DNA of 64,000 bases. Origin: Paraburkholderia terricola. Lineage in GTDB: Bacteria > Pseudomonadota > Gammaproteobacteria > Burkholderiales > Burkholderiaceae. The position numbers and the translations under genes were made by a program. The stretch covers positions 62,001 to 126,000 of the forward strand of contig NZ_FRAB01000011.1 in assembly GCF_900142195.1 (NCBI RefSeq), given 5' to 3'. The first letter of the stretch is position 1. Each line of letters opens with the position of its first letter. The notes beneath the pieces were generated by a model. That model worked only from the letters and a program-made list of their open reading frames with translations. It did not search any database and had not been told where the DNA came from. This document shows, one piece after another, positions 1 through 9,420 of this stretch.

Positions 1-1282
1 GCGGGGCGCTTACCAGAAGCTCAAACGCGAAATACATCAGTGCGTGCTCGAGCGCGTCGAACTCGAACGTCTCGCTCGCCTGCCGACCGATCAGGTCCGC
101 CAGGAAATCGGCACGCTCATCACGCGCATTCTCGAAGAAGAGAAAGCGCCGGCCAACGATTTTGAACGCCGCCAACTGGTGATCGACGTGTACGACGAGA
201 TGTTCGGCTTCGGTCCGCTGGAAAGCCTGCTGCGCGATCCGACCGTGTCGGACATTCTGGTCAACACGTACCAGCACACTTACGTCGAACGCAAGGGTCG
301 GCTCGAACTGACCGACGTGACGTTCTACGACGACACGCATCTGATGAAGGTGATCGAGAAGATCGTGTCGCGCGTCGGGCGCCGCATCGACGAATCGAGC
401 CCGATGGTCGACGCGCGTCTGCCGGACGGCTCGCGCGTGAACGCGATCATTCCGCCCTCGGCGGTGGATGGACCGCTGCTCTCGATCCGGCGCTTCGCGG
501 TCAATCCGTTGCAGGTCTCCGACATGATCGAGTTGCAAAGCCTGACGCCGCCGATGGCCGAGGTGCTCGATGCGCTGGCGCGCGCGAAGGTCAACGTGCT
601 GGTGTCGGGCGGCACCGGCAGCGGCAAGACCACGCTGCTCAACGTGCTGTCGGGCTTCATTCCCGACGACGAACGCATCGTCACGATCGAGGACGCCGCC
701 GAACTGCAGATGCGCCAGCAGCACGTGCTGCGGCTCGAAACACGCCCGCCGAACATCGAGGGGCGCGGCGAGATCACGCAGCGCACGCTGGTGCGCAACG
801 CGCTGCGGATGCGGCCCGACCGCATCATTCTCGGCGAAGTGCGCGGGCCGGAAGCACTCGACATGCTCAACGCGATGAACACGGGTCACGAAGGATCGCT
901 CGCCACGATCCACGCGAATACGCCGCGCGATGCGCTCACACGCCTCGAAAACATGATCAACCTGGGCGGCCTGTCGCTGCCGACCAAAACCATGCGCCAG
1001 CAGATTTCGTCGGCCATCTCGGTGGTGGTACAGGCGGCCCGCCTGACCGACGGACGCCGCAAGATCGTCAGCATCCAGGAGATCACCGGCATGGAAGGCG
1101 ACATCGTCAACATGCAGGAAATCTTCACGTTCAAGCGGACCGGCATCGACGAAAACGGTTCGGTGCGCGGGTACTTTTGCGCGACCGGCGTGCGGCCCAA
1201 ATTCGCCGAGCGCCTGCAGGCGTTCGGCATCAACCTGCCCGATCAGACCTACGATCCGGGACGGCACTTCGAAACCCGTTGA
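1..1282 (+). CDS. tadA: Tad pilus secretion ATPase TadA/CpaF, 5' end outside window
   Basis: Hexameric cytoplasmic ATPase that powers assembly of Flp (type IVb) pili. The sequence shows a CpaF/VirB11-type core: a Walker A stretch GGTGSGKTT near position 610, the following [12 protein letters not shown] segment, and a Walker B region [16 protein letters not shown] near 823-870, then the [12 protein letters not shown] motif. The reading frame is open from base 2, and the residues before the GTG at 44 ([16 protein letters not shown]) match the usual N-terminal helix of this family. The gene therefore begins before the window and the GTG at 44 is internal. tadB follows after about 50 bases, so this is the start of the visible tadABC run. 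The family assignment is secure; the N-terminus is missing. Confidence 0.93.
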   Translation, partial: RGAYQKLKREIHQCVLERVELERLARLPTDQVRQEIGTLITRILEEEKAPANDFERRQLVIDVYDEMFGFGPLESLLRDPTVSDILVNTYQHTYVERKGRLELTDVTFYDDTHLMKVIEKIVSRVGRRIDESSPMVDARLPDGSRVNAIIPPSAVDGPLLSIRRFAVNPLQVSDMIELQSLTPPMAEVLDALARAKVNVLVSGGTGSGKTTLLNVLSGFIPDDERIVTIEDAAELQMRQQHVLRLETRPPNIEGRGEITQRTLVRNALRMRPDRIILGEVRGPEALDMLNAMNTGHEGSLATIHANTPRDALTRLENMINLGGLSLPTKTMRQQISSAISVVVQAARLTDGRRKIVSIQEITGMEGDIVNMQEIFTFKRTGIDENGSVRGYFCATGVRPKFAERLQAFGINLPDQTYDPGRHFETR

Positions 1283-1333
1283 TCCGGCGAGGCCGATCCG
1301 CTCATTGACTCGTCGCGGTCTCAGGAGACCTGC

Positions 1334-2311
1334 ATGAACCCGATCTTCTACGCATTCGCCATCTTGCTGTTCCTCGCTGTCGTGCTCGCGCTCGAGGGCG
1401 GCTACCAGTGGTGGAACAATCGTCACGGCCCTTCCGCGCGCCGGATCGAATCGCGAATCCGCGCGTTGTCCGCCGGCGGCCAGGTGCATAAGGATCGCCT
1501 CACGATCCTGAAGAACCGCATGCTGAGCGAGTCCCAAACGCTCGACAAGCTGCTGATGCGGCTGCCGCGCATCCAGACGCTCGACCTGTGGATCCAGCAG
1601 TCGGGGCTCAAGTGGTCGATCGCGCGGCTGTTCGGCGCGAGCCTCGTGCTGCCGGCCGCCGTGCTCGGGGCGGCCACGTTCGCACCGGTGCCGACGCTGT
1701 TCGCCGCGCTCGGCGCGCTCACCACCTCGGCGATTCCGTTCCTGTACGTGAGCCGGCGGCGCAGCAAGCGGCTGCGTCAACTCGAACGCCAGTTGCCCGA
1801 CGTCGCCGACATGATCAGCCGCGCGCTGCGCGCGGGGCATGCGTTCTCGGGCGCGATCGGCATGGTGAGCACCGAGTTCGCCGAGCCGATGGGCGGCGAA
1901 TTCCGCATCACGTTCGACGAGATCAACTACGGCGTCTCGCTGAACGAAGCCCTGTTGAATCTGGCGACGCGCGTGCCGGTTCGCGATCTGCGCTACTTCG
2001 TGATCGCCGTGCTGATCCAGCGGGAAACGGGCGGCAATCTCGCCGAGGTGCTGGACGGCATCGCGACGCTGATCCGCGAGCGCCTCAAGCTGTTCGACAA
2101 GATCCGCGTGCTGTCGGCCGAGGGCAAGCTGTCGGCGTGGATCCTCGGCCTGCTGCCGTTCGTCACCGCCGGCTTCATGATGGTCCTGAACCCCAGCTTT
2201 CTCGACGTGCTGTGGCAGGACCCGGCCGGCATCAAGATGCTGCAGACGCTGGCCTTCTCCATGCTGTTCGGCGTGATGTGGATGCGGCGCATCGTGAAGA
2301 TTCGCGTCTGA
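1334..2311 (+). CDS. tadB: Tad pilus inner-membrane platform protein TadB
   Basis: Inner-membrane platform protein that works with TadC and the TadA ATPase in Flp pilus assembly. The 325-residue product has an N-terminal membrane segment (about residues 5-22), a pair of hydrophobic segments around 95-135, a cytoplasmic T2SSF (GspF-like) domain with the typical LPDVADMISRALRAGHAF start near residue 155, and C-terminal membrane segments around 270-320. Length and layout are normal for TadB. The ATG at 1334 follows a CAGGAGACC ribosome-binding site. It lies between tadA and tadC in the same orientation, as in most tad operons. Confidence 0.92.
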   Translation: MNPIFYAFAILLFLAVVLALEGGYQWWNNRHGPSARRIESRIRALSAGGQVHKDRLTILKNRMLSESQTLDKLLMRLPRIQTLDLWIQQSGLKWSIARLFGASLVLPAAVLGAATFAPVPTLFAALGALTTSAIPFLYVSRRRSKRLRQLERQLPDVADMISRALRAGHAFSGAIGMVSTEFAEPMGGEFRITFDEINYGVSLNEALLNLATRVPVRDLRYFVIAVLIQRETGGNLAEVLDGIATLIRERLKLFDKIRVLSAEGKLSAWILGLLPFVTAGFMMVLNPSFLDVLWQDPAGIKMLQTLAFSMLFGVMWMRRIVKIRV

Positions 2312-2360
2312 CGCGCCCGCCTCGCAGGCGTGTCGCGTAACAAGATACCAGGGAGTTGTC

Positions 2361-3326
2361 ATGCAAACGCTCGACTCGATGCATATGCTGTTGCTAGCCG
2401 GTCTTTTCGCCGTGGTGTTCGGCGCGGCATTCGCCGCGATGCTGCTGCTCTCGCCACGCGATATGCGCCGGCGCATCGAGCAGGCGGGCGGCGCGAACCT
2501 GCCCATGTCCGAACCCGGCAGTACGTCGACCGGGTCCGCCTGGCTCGAAAAGCTCGCGGAGATTTCGCAGCCGATCTCGAAGCTGTCGATCCCGGCCGAA
2601 GGCTGGGAAAACTCGGCGCTGCGCGTGCAAATGATGAACGCGGGCTGGCGCACGCAGGGAGCCGCCGCGCTTTATTTCGCCGCCAAGACCATCCTTGCGC
2701 TCGCGTTGCCGCTGATCGCGCTCGTGTTGCTGTCCAATACGTCGTTCTTCGCGCAACAGTACATGTTCATGGGCACGCTCGCGCTGCTCGCCGCGTTCGG
2801 CTACTACCTGCCGAACGTGGTGCTGACGCGGCGCATCGCGTGGCGCAAGCGAACCATCTTCGAGGATTTCCCCGACGCGCTCGATCTGCTGACCGTGTGC
2901 GTCGAAGCGGGTCTCAGCCTCGACGCGGGCTTGATGAAAGTGGCGGGAGAAATCGAATTGCGCAGCCCGGTGGTCGCGAGCGAACTGCAACTCATGCTGC
3001 TCGAAATGCGCTCCGGGTTTACCAAGGAAAAGGCGCTACGCAATCTCTCGCTGCGCACGGGCGTCGAGGATGTCGATTCGTTTTGCGCGATGCTGGTGCA
3101 GGCCGAACGGTTCGGCACCAGCATCGGCTCGTCGTTGCGCGTGCTGTCGGACACGCTGCGCACGCGCCGGCGGATGCGGGCCGAGGAACAGGCTGCGAAG
3201 ATCGCGCTGAAATTGCTGTTTCCGCTGATCTTCTGCATCTTTCCCGCGCTGCTCACGGTTCTGCTCGGGCCCGCGTTCATCCACATCTACCGGGTGTTGC
3301 TGCCCACGTTGAGCGGCGGCGGTTAG
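2361..3326 (+). CDS. tadC: Tad pilus inner-membrane platform protein TadC
   Basis: Second GspF-like platform protein of the Tad secretion machine. The 321-residue product has an N-terminal membrane helix (MLLLAGLFAVVFGAAF), a central membrane pair around residues 105-160, a T2SSF domain beginning FPDALDLLTVCVEAGLSLDAG, and a C-terminal hydrophobic hairpin. The ATG at 2361 is preceded by CAGGGAGTTGTC. It is the last tad structural gene here: no tadD-like TPR lipoprotein or tadE/F pseudopilin gene follows, and a sigma-54 activator comes next. Confidence 0.92.
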   Translation: MQTLDSMHMLLLAGLFAVVFGAAFAAMLLLSPRDMRRRIEQAGGANLPMSEPGSTSTGSAWLEKLAEISQPISKLSIPAEGWENSALRVQMMNAGWRTQGAAALYFAAKTILALALPLIALVLLSNTSFFAQQYMFMGTLALLAAFGYYLPNVVLTRRIAWRKRTIFEDFPDALDLLTVCVEAGLSLDAGLMKVAGEIELRSPVVASELQLMLLEMRSGFTKEKALRNLSLRTGVEDVDSFCAMLVQAERFGTSIGSSLRVLSDTLRTRRRMRAEEQAAKIALKLLFPLIFCIFPALLTVLLGPAFIHIYRVLLPTLSGGG

Positions 3327-3499
3327 AAGGTGCTCGAACCGGCGGTGTGCATCGGGTGTTCGTGCATCGCAGGTCGCCGGGGAAAGTACCGATACGTCCA
3401 GGGGCGAATCCGGACGTTATTGCTGAGGGGGCGTTTCACGCTCCTCGCGGCAACAGGTGTGCGGGCGCGCACCGACGCGAGAATGAAGGGGGACGTACC

Positions 3500-4966
3500 G
3501 TGCGAAAGTCATCCGAGCGCGCTGCAACGGTCGTCTGCGCGACGGCCGGTCCGGCCGAGCCGGCTCCCGCGCGCCTGCCCGACACTCGGCGCCGTCTGAT
3601 CTGTGTTGCTCGCACGCCGGACGACGCGCTTCTCGCGGACCTGCGCGCGGCCGGCTGGGACGTGGTCGTGGCGAAAACCCCCGCCAGCGCCGAGGCCGCG
3701 ACGAGAAAGACCGGCGCCGCCGCCGGACTCATCGATTTCGACGGCTTCACGCTGCGCTACTTTTCCGTGCTCAAGGCCTGCCTGAGCCAAACCGCGATCG
3801 GCTGGGTAGCGGTCACGGCCGATGGTCAGGCGGCCAGCAAGCCGGTGCGCGAGCTGATCCGCAATTACTGTTTCGACTACGTCACGCTGCCGCTGCCGCG
3901 CGAATCGATCGCGCGCGTGCTCGGGCACGCTCGGGGCATGGCGGCATTGGATTACCTCGACACCGCCGCCGGAACCCCGCTCGCGGACGACGACGAGATG
4001 GTGGGCAATTGCGAGGCCATGCGGCAGCTATTCAGCACCATCCGCAAGGTCGCCAACACGAGCGCCAGCGTGTTCATTTCCGGCCAGTCCGGCACCGGCA
4101 AGGAACTCACCGCGCTCGCGATCCACCGTCGCTCGCCGCGCCGCAAGGCGCCGTTCGTGGCGATCAATTGCGGCGCGATCGCCCACAATCTTCTCCAGTC
4201 CGAGTTGTTCGGTTATGAACGCGGTGCGTTTACGGGAGCGGACCGGCGCAAGATAGGCCGCATCGAATCGGCCAACGGCGGCACGCTGTTTCTCGACGAA
4301 ATCGGCGACATGCCGCTCGAAGCGCAAGCGAGCCTGCTGCGCTTCCTGCAGGAAGGCAAGATCGAGCGGCTCGGCGGCAATGAGCCGATTGCGGTCGACA
4401 TCCGCATCATTTCAGCGACTCACGTCGACCTCGAAGCGGCGATAGAAGACGGACGCTTTCGCGCCGACCTGTTCCATCGCCTGTGCGTGCTGCGCGTGGA
4501 CGAACCGCCGCTGAACCAGCGCGGCGCGGATATCGAAGTGCTCGCGCACCACGTTCTGCAGAAGTACAAGACCGACAGCACGCACAAGATTCATGGCTTC
4601 ACGCCGTCGGCGATCGAGGCCATGTGCCACTATCACTGGCCCGGCAACGTGCGCGAGTTGATCAATCGCGTGCGCCATGCGCTCGTGATGGCCGAAGGCC
4701 GGCTGCTGACGCCGCACGACCTCGATCTCGAATCGCCTGCCGACAGGAGAACCGCGACGCTCGACCATATCCGCGAAACGGCCGAGCGCGGCGCGATCGA
4801 AACCGCCTTGCGGCGCTACAACAACCGGCTGGGCGAAGCCGCGACGGCGCTCGGCATCTCGCGCGTCACGCTGTATCGGCTGATGACCGCGTATGGCATG
4901 CGCGATGCGGCGGGCGCGGCGGTGGACCATGCGGATGACGAGTCCGATGGGAAGATGTCCGCGTGA
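3500..4966 (+). CDS. Sigma-54 dependent transcriptional activator, VpsR-like
   Basis: Bacterial enhancer-binding protein that would activate RNA polymerase with sigma-54, most likely at tad/Flp promoters given its position; the target is inferred. A GTG at 3500 is chosen because an AGGGGGA ribosome-binding site lies just upstream and homology starts there, although the frame stays open much further upstream through tadC. The 488-residue product has a degenerate receiver-like N-terminal domain (about 30-150) without a clear phosphoacceptor pocket, as in VpsR. An AAA+ domain follows with Walker A GQSGTGKE at about 195, the sigma-54 contact loop GAFTGA at 242-247 and FLDEIGDMP. It ends in a Fis-type helix-turn-helix (about 455-480, AATALGISRVTLYRLM). 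The activator domain is clearly intact. Confidence 0.88.
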   Translation: MRKSSERAATVVCATAGPAEPAPARLPDTRRRLICVARTPDDALLADLRAAGWDVVVAKTPASAEAATRKTGAAAGLIDFDGFTLRYFSVLKACLSQTAIGWVAVTADGQAASKPVRELIRNYCFDYVTLPLPRESIARVLGHARGMAALDYLDTAAGTPLADDDEMVGNCEAMRQLFSTIRKVANTSASVFISGQSGTGKELTALAIHRRSPRRKAPFVAINCGAIAHNLLQSELFGYERGAFTGADRRKIGRIESANGGTLFLDEIGDMPLEAQASLLRFLQEGKIERLGGNEPIAVDIRIISATHVDLEAAIEDGRFRADLFHRLCVLRVDEPPLNQRGADIEVLAHHVLQKYKTDSTHKIHGFTPSAIEAMCHYHWPGNVRELINRVRHALVMAEGRLLTPHDLDLESPADRRTATLDHIRETAERGAIETALRRYNNRLGEAATALGISRVTLYRLMTAYGMRDAAGAAVDHADDESDGKMSA

Positions 4967-5012
4967 ATGGTTGCTGGTTGGTTGCTCGCTGGTGCGCAAG
5001 TGCTTCAGAAGT

Positions 5013-5606
5013 TCATGACGGCATGAGCGATTGCGCCGCCACCGCGACATCTCTCGCCACCGACGCGAGCGCTCGACTGTGCGCCTCGATCAGCGCGTCG
5101 TAGCCTGGCCCATTTGCCGACTCGCGCACGACCGAGCGCCCGTTCACTCTCCGTGCTCCCTTCGGCGCACGCACTGACCACATCACGGCCAGCGTTACCG
5201 TGCCGTCCGCCAAGGAATCGAAGCTCTGCACGTCGATCGACACGCGGTAGGCGTCATCGTCCACGCGCTGCGGATACGTGGAGATCATCGCGCCCGGCAT
5301 GAGCCGCGTGAGATCCGCGGCGAGCACGCGCGGAATCTGACTCTTCAATGGCTCGGCCCAGCGGGCGAACTCGTTTATCGACACGCGGTTCGCATCCAGC
5401 CTCGAAACGATTTGCGGCCGATCGACCAGGTCGGGCACTGTAACCGGGTCGATAGCAATCTGAATCGCGATCGCATTGGCGCCTTGCGGCGGCGCGACAG
5501 CCTGAACCGGACTCAACGTATAGAACCTCGACGCCGGCGAGGTCGCGCATCCCGCCAGAAGCATCGGCACGAACACGCCCAGCAGTAGCGTTGCATATCG
5601 ACGCAT
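5013..5606 (-). CDS. pqiC: PqiC-like outer-membrane lipoprotein
   Basis: Lipoprotein partner of the Pqi intermembrane lipid-transport system (ABC-type transport auxiliary lipoprotein family). The 197-residue product begins with a lipoprotein signal ending in the lipobox LLAGC (Cys at about 19), followed by the SRFYTLSPV segment typical of this family. Its ATG overlaps the pqiB stop in a TAATG arrangement, which indicates translational coupling, and it is the last gene of pqiABC. In E. coli PqiC forms an octameric ring at the outer membrane that docks on PqiB; that role is transferred by homology. Confidence 0.88.
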   Translation of the reverse strand: MRRYATLLLGVFVPMLLAGCATSPASRFYTLSPVQAVAPPQGANAIAIQIAIDPVTVPDLVDRPQIVSRLDANRVSINEFARWAEPLKSQIPRVLAADLTRLMPGAMISTYPQRVDDDAYRVSIDVQSFDSLADGTVTLAVMWSVRAPKGARRVNGRSVVRESANGPGYDALIEAHSRALASVARDVAVAAQSLMPS

Positions 5607-7219
5607 TACCTGTCCTCGACCTTGCCGCGCAGCAGCGCTTCCGGGTGGCGTTGCAGGTACTCCGCCAGCGAGCGGAACGAGGCCGCGGTGCGCGACAACT
5701 CGCGCATGGTCTCGGCGCTGCTCTGCTGCAAGGGCGAGTCGCTTTGCAACGCGCGATTCGCCGACGTGAGCGCTTCGCGCGCCGCGCTTAGCGTCGCCTT
5801 GGCGTCGGGCGCGAGATCGGTGCTGATCGTATTCATCAGCGTGTCCGCGTCAGTGAGCGTTTTGCGCAGATCATGGCTGATGCCCTCGAATGGAATCCTG
5901 TTCAACGTCGCCACGAGCGTGGTGATCGAGTCTTGCAAACTCTGCAAGTTGCCCGGCACGGTCGGCAATTGGGGCGTCTTTTTGCTCCAGTCCATGCTCG
6001 CCTTCGGTGACGCGGGGAAGAAATCGATCGCGACATAGAGTTGGCCTGTCAGCAGGCTCGCTGTTCTCAGTTGCGCACGCATTCCTTTTGTCACGAGGTA
6101 GTCCGCAAACGCCTTGCGCTCCGACGGTATTCGCCCGACGGCGCTTCCTGCGTCATCGCGAGAAATCAAACGCTCGGGGAAAATGCTGACTTCCACCGGG
6201 ATATCGAACGCCTTTGTCGCCGGATCAAAATGCGAGCTGATCGCCGACACCTCGCCGATGACGATACCGCGGAAGTCAACCGGCGCGCCGAGGGTCAAGC
6301 CGCGCACGGATTCCTTGAAGTTCAGCACGTATTTATCAACGATTGCGTCGTGCCGTTTCATCGCCTCGGCACGGTCGGCGAAAAGTTTGTACTCGTGCCG
6401 CGCCTCTGCTTCGATTCGGGGCGTCGCGTCAGGCGGAGTCTCGAATGCGAGGCCGCCAATCAGAAGCGACACCATCGATTCGGTGTTGATCTTCACGCCG
6501 CTCGCATCCAGCGTCATATCCACGCCGCTGGCGTGCCAGAAGCGGCTGTCGCTGGTGACGTACTTGTCGTAGGGCGCATTAATGAAAACGTGCAGCGTCA
6601 TGCCGACGCCGTCCGCGTCGAGCGCGTATGAAACGATCTGCCCGACCTGAAGGCGCCGGAAAAAAACCGGCGAGCCGATATCGAGTGAACCGAGGTTCTC
6701 GCTCTTCAACACGAACTCCCGCCCCGGCGTGCCCGATGCGAGAACCGGTGGCGACTCCAGTCCGACGAAATCGCCACGCGCTGTTTTCGAAGTGCCGATA
6801 TCCATGCCGATGCGAGAGCCGGTCAATATCGTTCCGATACCCGATACCGTACCGCCGGCAATGCGCGGCCGGACAACCCAGAACCGCGTATCGTCGACGA
6901 GCATGCTGGAAGCGTTGCGCGACATCTCCGCGCTGGCCAGCACGGTTTTGTGGTCGTCGGAAAGCTCGACGCTTTTGATGATGCCCACGTCGACGTTCTT
7001 GAACTTGATCCTGGTCTTGCCGGCCTCGATGCCCTCACCGGTGGAAAAGCGGATCGTGACGGTCGGGCCCGTTTGCATCACGGAACGCACCATCAGCCAA
7101 CCGGCAACGAGTACGGCGATCAGCGGCACCAGCCAGATCAGTTGAATGCGCCACTTCGGTGGTTCAATCGCGACGGCTTCGGGAATAGCGGTTCCGTTCT
7201 GCGCTGACGATCTATTCAC
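5606..7219 (-). CDS. pqiB: Intermembrane lipid transport protein PqiB (MCE/MlaD family)
   Basis: Periplasm-spanning MCE protein that forms a hollow conduit for lipids between inner and outer membranes. The 537-residue product has one N-terminal membrane anchor (IQLIWLVPLIAVLVAGWLMV), then three MlaD/MCE repeats starting near residues 45, 160 and 285 (each with a GxxVxFRG or TRIKFKNVDVG type core), and a C-terminal helical needle region (about 430-520). Length matches E. coli PqiB. It overlaps pqiA by 8 bases and is coupled to pqiC, giving a tight three-gene operon. Confidence 0.92.
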   Translation of the reverse strand: MNRSSAQNGTAIPEAVAIEPPKWRIQLIWLVPLIAVLVAGWLMVRSVMQTGPTVTIRFSTGEGIEAGKTRIKFKNVDVGIIKSVELSDDHKTVLASAEMSRNASSMLVDDTRFWVVRPRIAGGTVSGIGTILTGSRIGMDIGTSKTARGDFVGLESPPVLASGTPGREFVLKSENLGSLDIGSPVFFRRLQVGQIVSYALDADGVGMTLHVFINAPYDKYVTSDSRFWHASGVDMTLDASGVKINTESMVSLLIGGLAFETPPDATPRIEAEARHEYKLFADRAEAMKRHDAIVDKYVLNFKESVRGLTLGAPVDFRGIVIGEVSAISSHFDPATKAFDIPVEVSIFPERLISRDDAGSAVGRIPSERKAFADYLVTKGMRAQLRTASLLTGQLYVAIDFFPASPKASMDWSKKTPQLPTVPGNLQSLQDSITTLVATLNRIPFEGISHDLRKTLTDADTLMNTISTDLAPDAKATLSAAREALTSANRALQSDSPLQQSSAETMRELSRTAASFRSLAEYLQRHPEALLRGKVEDR

Positions 7220-8486
7220 CTTCCGGCTCCACGGCGTCCCATATCAGCCGGGGATCGAACGACAGCGCGGCGAACATGGTGAGCACCACGACCGCGCCGA
7301 ATGCGATGGCGCCAGGACCCGCATCGACCGTGGCAACGGTGCCGAACTGCACGAACGCAACCAGAATGGTAATGACGTAAATATCGAGCATCGACCAGCG
7401 GCCGACCCTCTCCACGACGCGGTAAATACGCGTTCGCGTGTGTGGAATCAGCGGAGAGCGCAACTGGGTACTCCACGCGAGGTAGACCAACGACAGAATC
7501 TTGAGCATGGGCACCACGATGCTTGCGACAAAAACGATAGCGGCAAGCGGCCACGACCCCGAGGTCCAGAGATAAACAACGCCGCTGAGGATGGTGTCCG
7601 ATTGCGCACCGAACAGCGTACTGGTGACCATGACCGGCAACAGAACGGCCGGGATGTAAAGGATCATCGCGGCAAACAGAAATGCCCAGGTGCGCAAAAG
7701 ACTATTGGGCTTGCGCAAATGCAGCGCGGCGCTGCAACGCGGGCAGGTTCCGAAGTGACCGCGGGCGAGCGGCTTCGACAGCAAGCCGCAATCGTGGCAC
7801 ACGAACAGACCCGCACGCGCGGCGGTCACTTGTGTGGCGTGGGAAGCGAGCGCAGGCGGCATGCCGCGGCCCTGCACCGCATCGAGGCGCGCCCATATAT
7901 CGCGCGGATTGAATGTCACGGCCGCTGCCGCGAGCAGCACCATGACCGCGCCGAATGCCCAGATCGCGACGCCGGGCACTACCGAGGCAATGTGCTGCAG
8001 TTTGACGAGCGCGACCAGCATGCCGAGCATGAGCACTTCGATCATTCCCCACGGCGCAACATGGCGGAGCACGCGAAGCACGATCTCGGAACGTTGAGGC
8101 AGGCCTCCGATATGCAACGGTATGAGCACATAGATCACGGACGCGATGTTCAATGCCGGCATCAGAAGCGTTGTCACGAACACGAGGCCGGCAATCGGCC
8201 ACATGCCGTCCAGGTAGAGCGAATAGGCCGCCCCGAAAAGCGTGGTTTCGACCAGCACGCCATTGACCCATAGGCCCACGATCGGAAAGCAGTTCGCCAC
8301 CACGAACAGCACGGCGGCAGCCAGGGTGAGGGCGAGCGCGCGATCATAGGTTGCCGGCAAGCAGCGGTAGAGCGTTGCATTGCATCGCTGGCATCGCGCG
8401 ACACCACCCTCGACGAGCGGCGTCTCCCACTGGAGAAAGTCGCATTCGTGACATGCAATCAATTTGGCTTTTTTCATTTTTTGCAT
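7212..8486 (-). CDS. pqiA: PqiA, membrane partner of the Pqi lipid-transport system
   Basis: Polytopic inner-membrane protein, first gene of pqiABC. The 424-residue product has two tandem PqiA units, each with a zinc-ribbon-like motif (CHEC...CQRC near 14-36, CHDC...CPRC near 230-255) followed by four predicted membrane helices. Methionines at codon 1 (8486) and codon 4 (8477) are both possible starts; neither has a good Shine-Dalgarno sequence. The operon is named for paraquat induction in E. coli; nothing here shows how it is regulated. Confidence 0.9.
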   Translation of the reverse strand: MQKMKKAKLIACHECDFLQWETPLVEGGVARCQRCNATLYRCLPATYDRALALTLAAAVLFVVANCFPIVGLWVNGVLVETTLFGAAYSLYLDGMWPIAGLVFVTTLLMPALNIASVIYVLIPLHIGGLPQRSEIVLRVLRHVAPWGMIEVLMLGMLVALVKLQHIASVVPGVAIWAFGAVMVLLAAAAVTFNPRDIWARLDAVQGRGMPPALASHATQVTAARAGLFVCHDCGLLSKPLARGHFGTCPRCSAALHLRKPNSLLRTWAFLFAAMILYIPAVLLPVMVTSTLFGAQSDTILSGVVYLWTSGSWPLAAIVFVASIVVPMLKILSLVYLAWSTQLRSPLIPHTRTRIYRVVERVGRWSMLDIYVITILVAFVQFGTVATVDAGPGAIAFGAVVVLTMFAALSFDPRLIWDAVEPEGE

Positions 8487-8624
8487 TCGCTAGCGGCCGC
8501 ACGCTCCGGGAAGCGCGCGCCTTATACCCGGCCGGCGCGGCCACGTTCATGCAGCGCCGTGGAGACCGGTCAATGCCGCGCGAGCCGGCCGCCTCGGCCG
8601 GTTATGTCGCGTGGCAAACCTGGT

Positions 8625-9287
8625 TCATTTGAATTGCGCGACGAGCGCGTCGGCCCCTTTATCGATGCCGGTTTTCGACGCGCTGAGCGATCCGAAACTC
8701 GCGCCCAGGTTGTACGGATTGGGGTATTGCTTCGTTACGTAGGCATTGAGCAGGCGGTTGGTCGAGGCGTCGTAGATTTCGACCGCATAGCTGACGGAGC
8801 CCGTGAAAGCGCCCTCTTTGCCACGGGCCGTTTGAACGACGTTGTAAATGCCGCCCGCAATGTCGAAGCGCGAAAAGGTGCTGATCACCGGCGTCGTGGT
8901 GGCCGCGCCCGTCAGCGTCAGCTTCACGCGCAGCGTGCTCAGGCCCGGCTCGTTCGCCAGTTCGAAACGCGTGCGCAGCTTGTCGGCAAACGTTGTTTGC
9001 ATGTAACCGGCGAGGGCCGCTTTATCCTTGTCTTGCATGTCGCCGAACTGATTGTCGGCGCCACGGTAGATCACGACCGGATCGATGATCACCCGGCCGT
9101 ACTTGCGCCAATCCACCTGAGTCGCAAAGCGATAAGGCACTCGCCCGGACTCATCCTGCTGATTCGGTTGCAACGAGGACGACGAGGCGATCCCCGAATA
9201 CGCAACGGGCTTCACGCTCGAACAGCCGATCAAGGCGGTGCAAATGGCGGCAATCAGCAGATGCCGCGGCTTCATTGACTTATACAT
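8625..9287 (-). CDS. DUF3313-family lipoprotein
   Basis: Predicted envelope lipoprotein of 220 residues with no assigned biochemical role. It starts with a basic-hydrophobic signal and a lipobox LIGC (Cys at about 22). The mature part has the pattern of DUF3313 proteins: a YRGADNQFGDM stretch, a beta-rich core, and a C-terminal GIDKGADALVAQF. The ATG at 9287 has GGAGA eight bases upstream. About 50 bases upstream of the start lies an operator-like palindrome shared with the neighbouring tetR gene, so this lipoprotein is a probable target of that regulator. Function remains unknown. Confidence 0.75.
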   Translation of the reverse strand: MYKSMKPRHLLIAAICTALIGCSSVKPVAYSGIASSSSLQPNQQDESGRVPYRFATQVDWRKYGRVIIDPVVIYRGADNQFGDMQDKDKAALAGYMQTTFADKLRTRFELANEPGLSTLRVKLTLTGAATTTPVISTFSRFDIAGGIYNVVQTARGKEGAFTGSVSYAVEIYDASTNRLLNAYVTKQYPNPYNLGASFGSLSASKTGIDKGADALVAQFK

Positions 9288-9338
9288 TCAGATCTCCAGT
9301 TTCGATTCCCTGTGGGGTACGGCAAATTACTTCGTTAA

Positions 9339-9356
9339 AACCAGCTATACGGTTTG
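9339..9356. promoter_or_regulatory. Putative TetR operator in front of the DUF3313 lipoprotein gene
   Basis: The sequence AAACC-N8-GGTTT forms an inverted repeat about 50 bases upstream of the lipoprotein start. Read on the minus strand it is AAACCGTATAGCTGGTTT, identical at 15 of 18 positions to the site in front of the tetR gene at 10164-10181, and both sites are followed on the plus strand by GTTTT. A shared TetR operator is the simplest reading. Confidence 0.6.
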
Positions 9357-9420
9357 TTTTGTATCTGAAGCTTGGGATTTGCCCGTGGCTGATGCCCGGC
9401 GACGCCTGAGTCAGAAGTTT

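Noticed and set aside
2330..3499. N-terminal extension of the sigma-54 activator through tadC
   Set aside because: The open frame overlaps tadC in another phase and translates to Arg/Ala-rich sequence; the GTG at 3500 has a strong ribosome site and begins homology.
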